From Candidatus Aerophobetes bacterium Ae_b3b (GTDB lineage Bacteria > Aerophobota > Aerophobia > Aerophobales > AE-B3A): a stretch of DNA of 8,656 bases. The stretch covers positions 1 through 8,656 of the forward strand of contig NJBP01000072.1 in NCBI GenBank assembly GCA_005223085.1, read 5' to 3'. Of the stretch, positions 6,784 through 8,656 are shown in pieces (position 1 is the first letter of the stretch; each line of letters opens with the position of its first letter). The notes under the pieces were generated by a model. The model was not told the origin of the DNA and did no database searches. It worked only from the letters and a program-made list of their open reading frames with translations. The translations under genes and the position numbers were made by a program.

Positions 6784-7140
6784 CTACTTTTCAGATCTCA
6801 CCGCGCAAAGAATATTCTCAATTTCTAGTTTTTCTTCTGGGTCAGTCGCCTTTTTTATTCCACTTTTTATATTTTCCGCCAACTTTTCGCCTGCCCGGTC
6901 CCACAATGTATCCCTTTCGTGCACGCTTTTGAAGCGCATTTGGATATGCAGGATATTTTCATGCAATCTATCTTCACCTTTTCTTACGTAAGCAAATAGT
7001 TTGTAGTTCCTTTTTGTTCTCTCAAGGAGCTCATAGGTGGCTGCTAATGATTTATAGATAACCTCTCCGAATGTCGGATATCGGGCAATTTTAGACCTCA
7101 TTTCTTTTCCAATGAATGTTTCTAGATATTTTTTCTCCAT
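6784..7140 (-). CDS. Unrecognised 118-residue basic helical protein, paralog B
   Basis: This is the second copy of the unrecognised family, same length as the product at 5458-5814 with 20 substitutions, many conservative (K/R, I/M, K/E). No domain can be named. It is the first full-length gene of the minus-strand cluster, followed by the MBL hydrolase and paralog A. No Shine-Dalgarno sequence precedes its ATG, but a 15-codon ORF with a good site ends 8 bases upstream, so translation may be coupled. The internal ATG at codon 14 has a GGAAAAGAA before it. A near-consensus promoter at 7249-7277 reads toward it. Homology with paralog A stops at the start and stop codons; flanking bases are unrelated. 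It could act in a complex with its paralog, but no function is assigned. Confidence 0.78.
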   Translation of the reverse strand: MEKKYLETFIGKEMRSKIARYPTFGEVIYKSLAATYELLERTKRNYKLFAYVRKGEDRLHENILHIQMRFKSVHERDTLWDRAGEKLAENIKSGIKKATDPEEKLEIENILCAVRSEK

Positions 7141-7148
7141 AATGAGAA

Positions 7149-7196
7149 TTATCTTTTAGTGGCTTCGGCTATTTCATCACTATATATTGTTTTCAT
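7149..7196 (-). CDS. Possible 15-codon leader peptide upstream of paralog B
   Basis: On the minus strand, GAAAGGATCAAA precedes an ATG that opens the short frame MKTIYSDEIAEATKR and ends in TAA 8 bases before the start of paralog B. Its ribosome binding site is better than that of paralog B itself, and it lies about 45 bases downstream of the predicted promoter start. It could be a coupling or leader peptide, or the surviving start of a decayed gene. It is too short to test by composition. Confidence 0.35.
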   Translation of the reverse strand: MKTIYSDEIAEATKR

Positions 7197-7248
7197 TTTG
7201 ATCCTTTCATATCTTAACTGTATTGCTTCAAGACAATTTTATACCTGG

Positions 7249-7277
7249 AATATAGAGCAAATGAGGCTTTTTGTCAA
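7249..7277 (-). promoter_or_regulatory. Near-consensus sigma-70-type promoter for the minus-strand cluster
   Basis: On the minus strand TTGACA (7277-7272) is separated by exactly 17 bases from TATATT (7254-7249): a consensus -35 box, ideal spacing and a good -10 box. Transcription would start near 7242 and run into the 15-codon ORF, paralog B, the MBL gene and paralog A. Confidence 0.7.
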
Positions 7278-7307
7278 ATTGGAACTTCTTTTGACTAAAG
7301 GCTCATT
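7260..7307. promoter_or_regulatory. Large imperfect inverted repeat in the divergent promoter region
   Basis: AATGAGGCTTTTTGTCAAA (7260-7278) matches the reverse complement of TTTGACTAAAGGCTCATT (7290-7307), apart from two substitutions and one extra base, around an 11-base centre. Each arm carries a TTGAC -35 element, one for each direction, so a dimeric regulator bound here could control both transcription units. The symmetry is seen; the operator role is inferred. Confidence 0.5.
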
Positions 7308-7319
7308 ATAGCGCATAAT
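7291..7319 (+). promoter_or_regulatory. Candidate upstream promoter for the release-factor-like gene
   Basis: TTGACT (7291-7296), 17 bases, then CATAAT (7314-7319). The -35 box lies in the right arm of the inverted repeat. It reads toward the gene at 7388. Confidence 0.45.
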
Positions 7320-7327
7320 TTTTTTTC

Positions 7328-7357
7328 TTGACCTTGTGCAGGAGATGATGCTATTAT
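7328..7357 (+). promoter_or_regulatory. Candidate main promoter for the release-factor-like gene
   Basis: TTGACC (7328-7333), 18 bases, then TATTAT (7352-7357), giving a predicted start near 7364 and a short leader of about 24 bases before the ATG at 7388. Confidence 0.55.
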
Positions 7358-7387
7358 ATGTGAAAAACTATTTTATAGAGATAACAA

Positions 7388-7807
7388 ATGCTTAAGTTTG
7401 GAGTTCGTGAGGGAAAAGAAAAAGCTTTAAAAGAGGAAATGCGAAAGTTTAATGTGCGCGAAGAAGATTTGATTGAGAAATTTATTCGCGCAGGGGGTCC
7501 GGGAGGACAAAATGTTAATAAGGTAGCTACTTGTGTTTATCTAAAGCACGTGCCCACCGGTTTTGAGGTCAAAATGCAAAAGGCTCGATCTCAAGGTCTC
7601 AATCGTTTTCTCGCCAGGCGAGTGCTGGTGCGTAAGATCAAAAATCAGATACTGGGCAGGGAAAGCGAAGAGGAGAAGCGCCGCGAGAAAATCCGGAGGG
7701 CAAAACGCAGGCGATCAAGACGAGCTAAGAAGAAAATGCTTGAGCAAAAGAAGCTACAAGCTTACAAAAAGGAACTTCGAGCAAAACCTAACCTGGACGA
7801 AGAGTAG
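7388..7807 (+). CDS. Stand-alone GGQ release-factor-like protein (possible ribosome rescue)
   Basis: A 139-residue protein with only the peptidyl-tRNA hydrolysing domain of class I release factors. The catalytic loop GGPGGQNVNK is at 36-45 with the GGQ at 39-41, followed by VATCVYLKHVPTGFEV and SQGLNRFLARR, as in bacterial RF2-like domains. The codon-recognition domains of RF1/RF2 are absent. The C-terminal 50 or so residues are extremely basic and predicted helical (EKIRRAKRRRSRRAKKK), like the tail that ArfB/ICT1-type rescue factors insert in the empty mRNA channel. It is therefore probably a codon-independent factor that frees stalled ribosomes, but sequence around the GGQ is closer to release factors than to E. 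coli ArfB, so I give no gene symbol. Only a weak AGAGATA lies before the ATG. It is monocistronic and divergent from the paralog-MBL cluster. Confidence 0.88.
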   Translation: MLKFGVREGKEKALKEEMRKFNVREEDLIEKFIRAGGPGGQNVNKVATCVYLKHVPTGFEVKMQKARSQGLNRFLARRVLVRKIKNQILGRESEEEKRREKIRRAKRRRSRRAKKKMLEQKKLQAYKKELRAKPNLDEE

Positions 7808-7817
7808 CACTTAACAC

Positions 7818-7955
7818 TTAGTCTTTGAGCCTTTCTTGAACCGCATCGCTTGTCAACTCTCGAATCGCATCAGAAGCAATCCACCTGTATTTTTCTCTTC
7901 TTATCCAAAGCTTCATTCCCTTTTCTTTCGCCCTCTCCGTAATATTGTCTTCCAT
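7818..7955 (-). CDS. Small 45-codon ORF downstream of the methyltransferase
   Basis: Unrecognised. On the minus strand GGAAGAGAA lies directly before an ATG that opens a 45-codon frame ending in TAA at 7820-7818. The product is charged and tryptophan-containing, with GMKLWIRREKYRWIASDAI in the middle and SDAVQERLKD at the end, unlike random AT-rich translation. The ATG lies 39 bases beyond the TGA of the methyltransferase gene and in the same reading frame, with no other stop between. It could be a small gene co-transcribed with the methyltransferase, or a remnant of something longer. Its end converges on the release-factor-like gene with a 10-base gap. Confidence 0.4.
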   Translation of the reverse strand: MEDNITERAKEKGMKLWIRREKYRWIASDAIRELTSDAVQERLKD

Positions 7956-7994
7956 TTCTCTTCCGGCACTCTCCTTGGAGCTACGAGATAAGTT

Positions 7995-8656
7995 TCATGT
8001 CGCCTCATCGGATTTCACCGCATAAATCTTGATGCTTATAACCGAATTTGCAATCTCTTTTACCTTCTCTGGTGGGATGTTTAAATTTTCCATGATTGCC
8101 TTTGCTGTTGGATCATTAGCCATATACTCAATAGGAAAAGATGTCTCATCAATTATCCTGAGCTCCTGAAATCCTGCCGTTTTTATGGCTCCCAGGTATT
8201 CATCCCTCATCATTGCTCCCGAAAGACAACCAATATATGCCTCAACAGAGTTCTTTATGAAATCGGGAAGTTCCTTCAACAAGACCAGGTCCGAGATCAT
8301 CAACCTGCCACCTGGTTTCAACACCCTGAACGCTTCCCGGAAGACTTTTCTTTTGTCGGGTGAAAGGTTGATAACACAATTTGAGATCACTATATCAACA
8401 GAACTGTCAGCAGCCGGTAGATTTTCAATCTCTCCCAGCCTGAACTCTACATTCTGGTAGCTTCCTTTCTGAGCGTTCTCTCTTGCCTTTTCAATCATCT
8501 CGGCTGTCATATCAACACCGATAACTCTTCCCTTCCTACCAACTTTGTTAGCAGCAAGAAAACAATCGAATCCCGCACCTGAGCCAAGATCAAGCACAAT
8601 CTCACCTTCTTTTAGAGAAGCAAGAGCAACAGGATTCCCACAGCCAAGCCCTAAAT
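7995..8656 (-). CDS. arsM: Arsenite methyltransferase-like SAM-dependent methyltransferase, N-terminus cut by window
   Basis: The frame stays open to the window edge, so the GTG at 8597 is internal and the gene starts outside; 219 residues are visible. Counting from the first visible codon, LGCGNP (3-8) and [16 protein letters not shown] (20-35) are hallmarks of ArsM enzymes, the second being the SAM-binding motif. [13 protein letters not shown], then [10 protein letters not shown] (about 92-101), [14 protein letters not shown] and [17 protein letters not shown] follow in the usual order, and the end [10 protein letters not shown] fits the family C-terminus. Cysteines are visible at 5, 31, 93 and 143; those at 31 and 143 probably bind As(III). 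I see no third cysteine further on, so how many methyl groups it adds is uncertain. The reaction would be SAM-dependent methylation of arsenite to volatile or organic forms in the cytoplasm. No arsenic regulator is in view. Confidence 0.85.
   Translation of the reverse strand, partial: LGLGCGNPVALASLKEGEIVLDLGSGAGFDCFLAANKVGRKGRVIGVDMTAEMIEKARENAQKGSYQNVEFRLGEIENLPAADSSVDIVISNCVINLSPDKRKVFREAFRVLKPGGRLMISDLVLLKELPDFIKNSVEAYIGCLSGAMMRDEYLGAIKTAGFQELRIIDETSFPIEYMANDPTAKAIMENLNIPPEKVKEIANSVISIKIYAVKSDEAT

Noticed and set aside
5458-7140. Composite transposon with the paralogs as end modules
   Set aside because: The copies encode no transposase-like motif, have no terminal inverted repeats or target duplications that I could see, and homology ends at the codon boundaries.
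7563-7814. 83-codon + strand frame within the release-factor-like gene
   Set aside because: Shifted frame of the coding GGQ protein; composition is a by-product of its basic tail.
7995-7997. TGA recoding (selenocysteine or glycine) at the end of the ArsM-like gene
   Set aside because: The protein already ends at the usual family C-terminus, no in-frame TGA occurs inside any gene here, and no selenocysteine insertion hairpin is apparent.
8185-8460. 91-codon + strand frame opposite the methyltransferase
   Set aside because: Antisense shadow over conserved ArsM motifs.

Overview
The window reads as a piece of an AT-rich bacterial chromosome, most likely from an uncultivated anaerobic, probably diderm lineage. 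The clues are a non-lipoprotein signal peptide on the sugar-binding protein, a candidate-phylum-style dispersed repeat, an ArsM-type methyltransferase and a stand-alone GGQ release-factor-like protein. The phylum cannot be fixed from the sequence; this is inference.

Left half (1-5300, all + strand): a carbohydrate uptake and oxidation locus. It runs from the C-terminal part of a LacI-family regulator (cut by the window edge), through a 171-base leader with a perfect 16-base palindrome (candidate operator) and repeated Shine-Dalgarno-like tracts, to an ABC family-1 substrate-binding protein. A very strong 15-bp hairpin follows, then two MalF/MalG-type permeases and an iron-containing alcohol dehydrogenase with all four metal ligands. 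No ATPase gene is present, so the transporter probably borrows a shared one. The likely logic is that the regulator senses a sugar or polyol, the transporter imports it and the dehydrogenase oxidises or reduces it or a product. The substrate is not known.

Middle (5301-7387): an intergenic stretch with a dispersed-repeat fragment and a small palindrome, then three minus-strand genes. Two are paralogous genes of 118 codons that I do not recognise (98 of 118 residues identical by hand alignment), and they flank a metallo-beta-lactamase-fold hydrolase. Similarity between the paralogs stops almost exactly at the start and stop codons. Upstream of this cluster is a 15-codon ORF with a good ribosome binding site. 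The divergent intergenic region carries a near-consensus minus-strand promoter, two candidate plus-strand promoters and a large imperfect inverted repeat that contains the -35 boxes of both directions.

Right end (7388-8656): a 139-residue release-factor-like GGQ protein (+ strand, possible ribosome rescue). It converges on a 45-codon minus-strand small ORF and, upstream of that, an arsenite-methyltransferase-like gene that runs off the window. The small ORF is in the same frame as the methyltransferase, after its TGA stop.

The most unusual parts are the unrecognised paralog pair around the MBL hydrolase and its symmetric divergent control region. No CRISPR array, transposase, tRNA or rRNA was seen.
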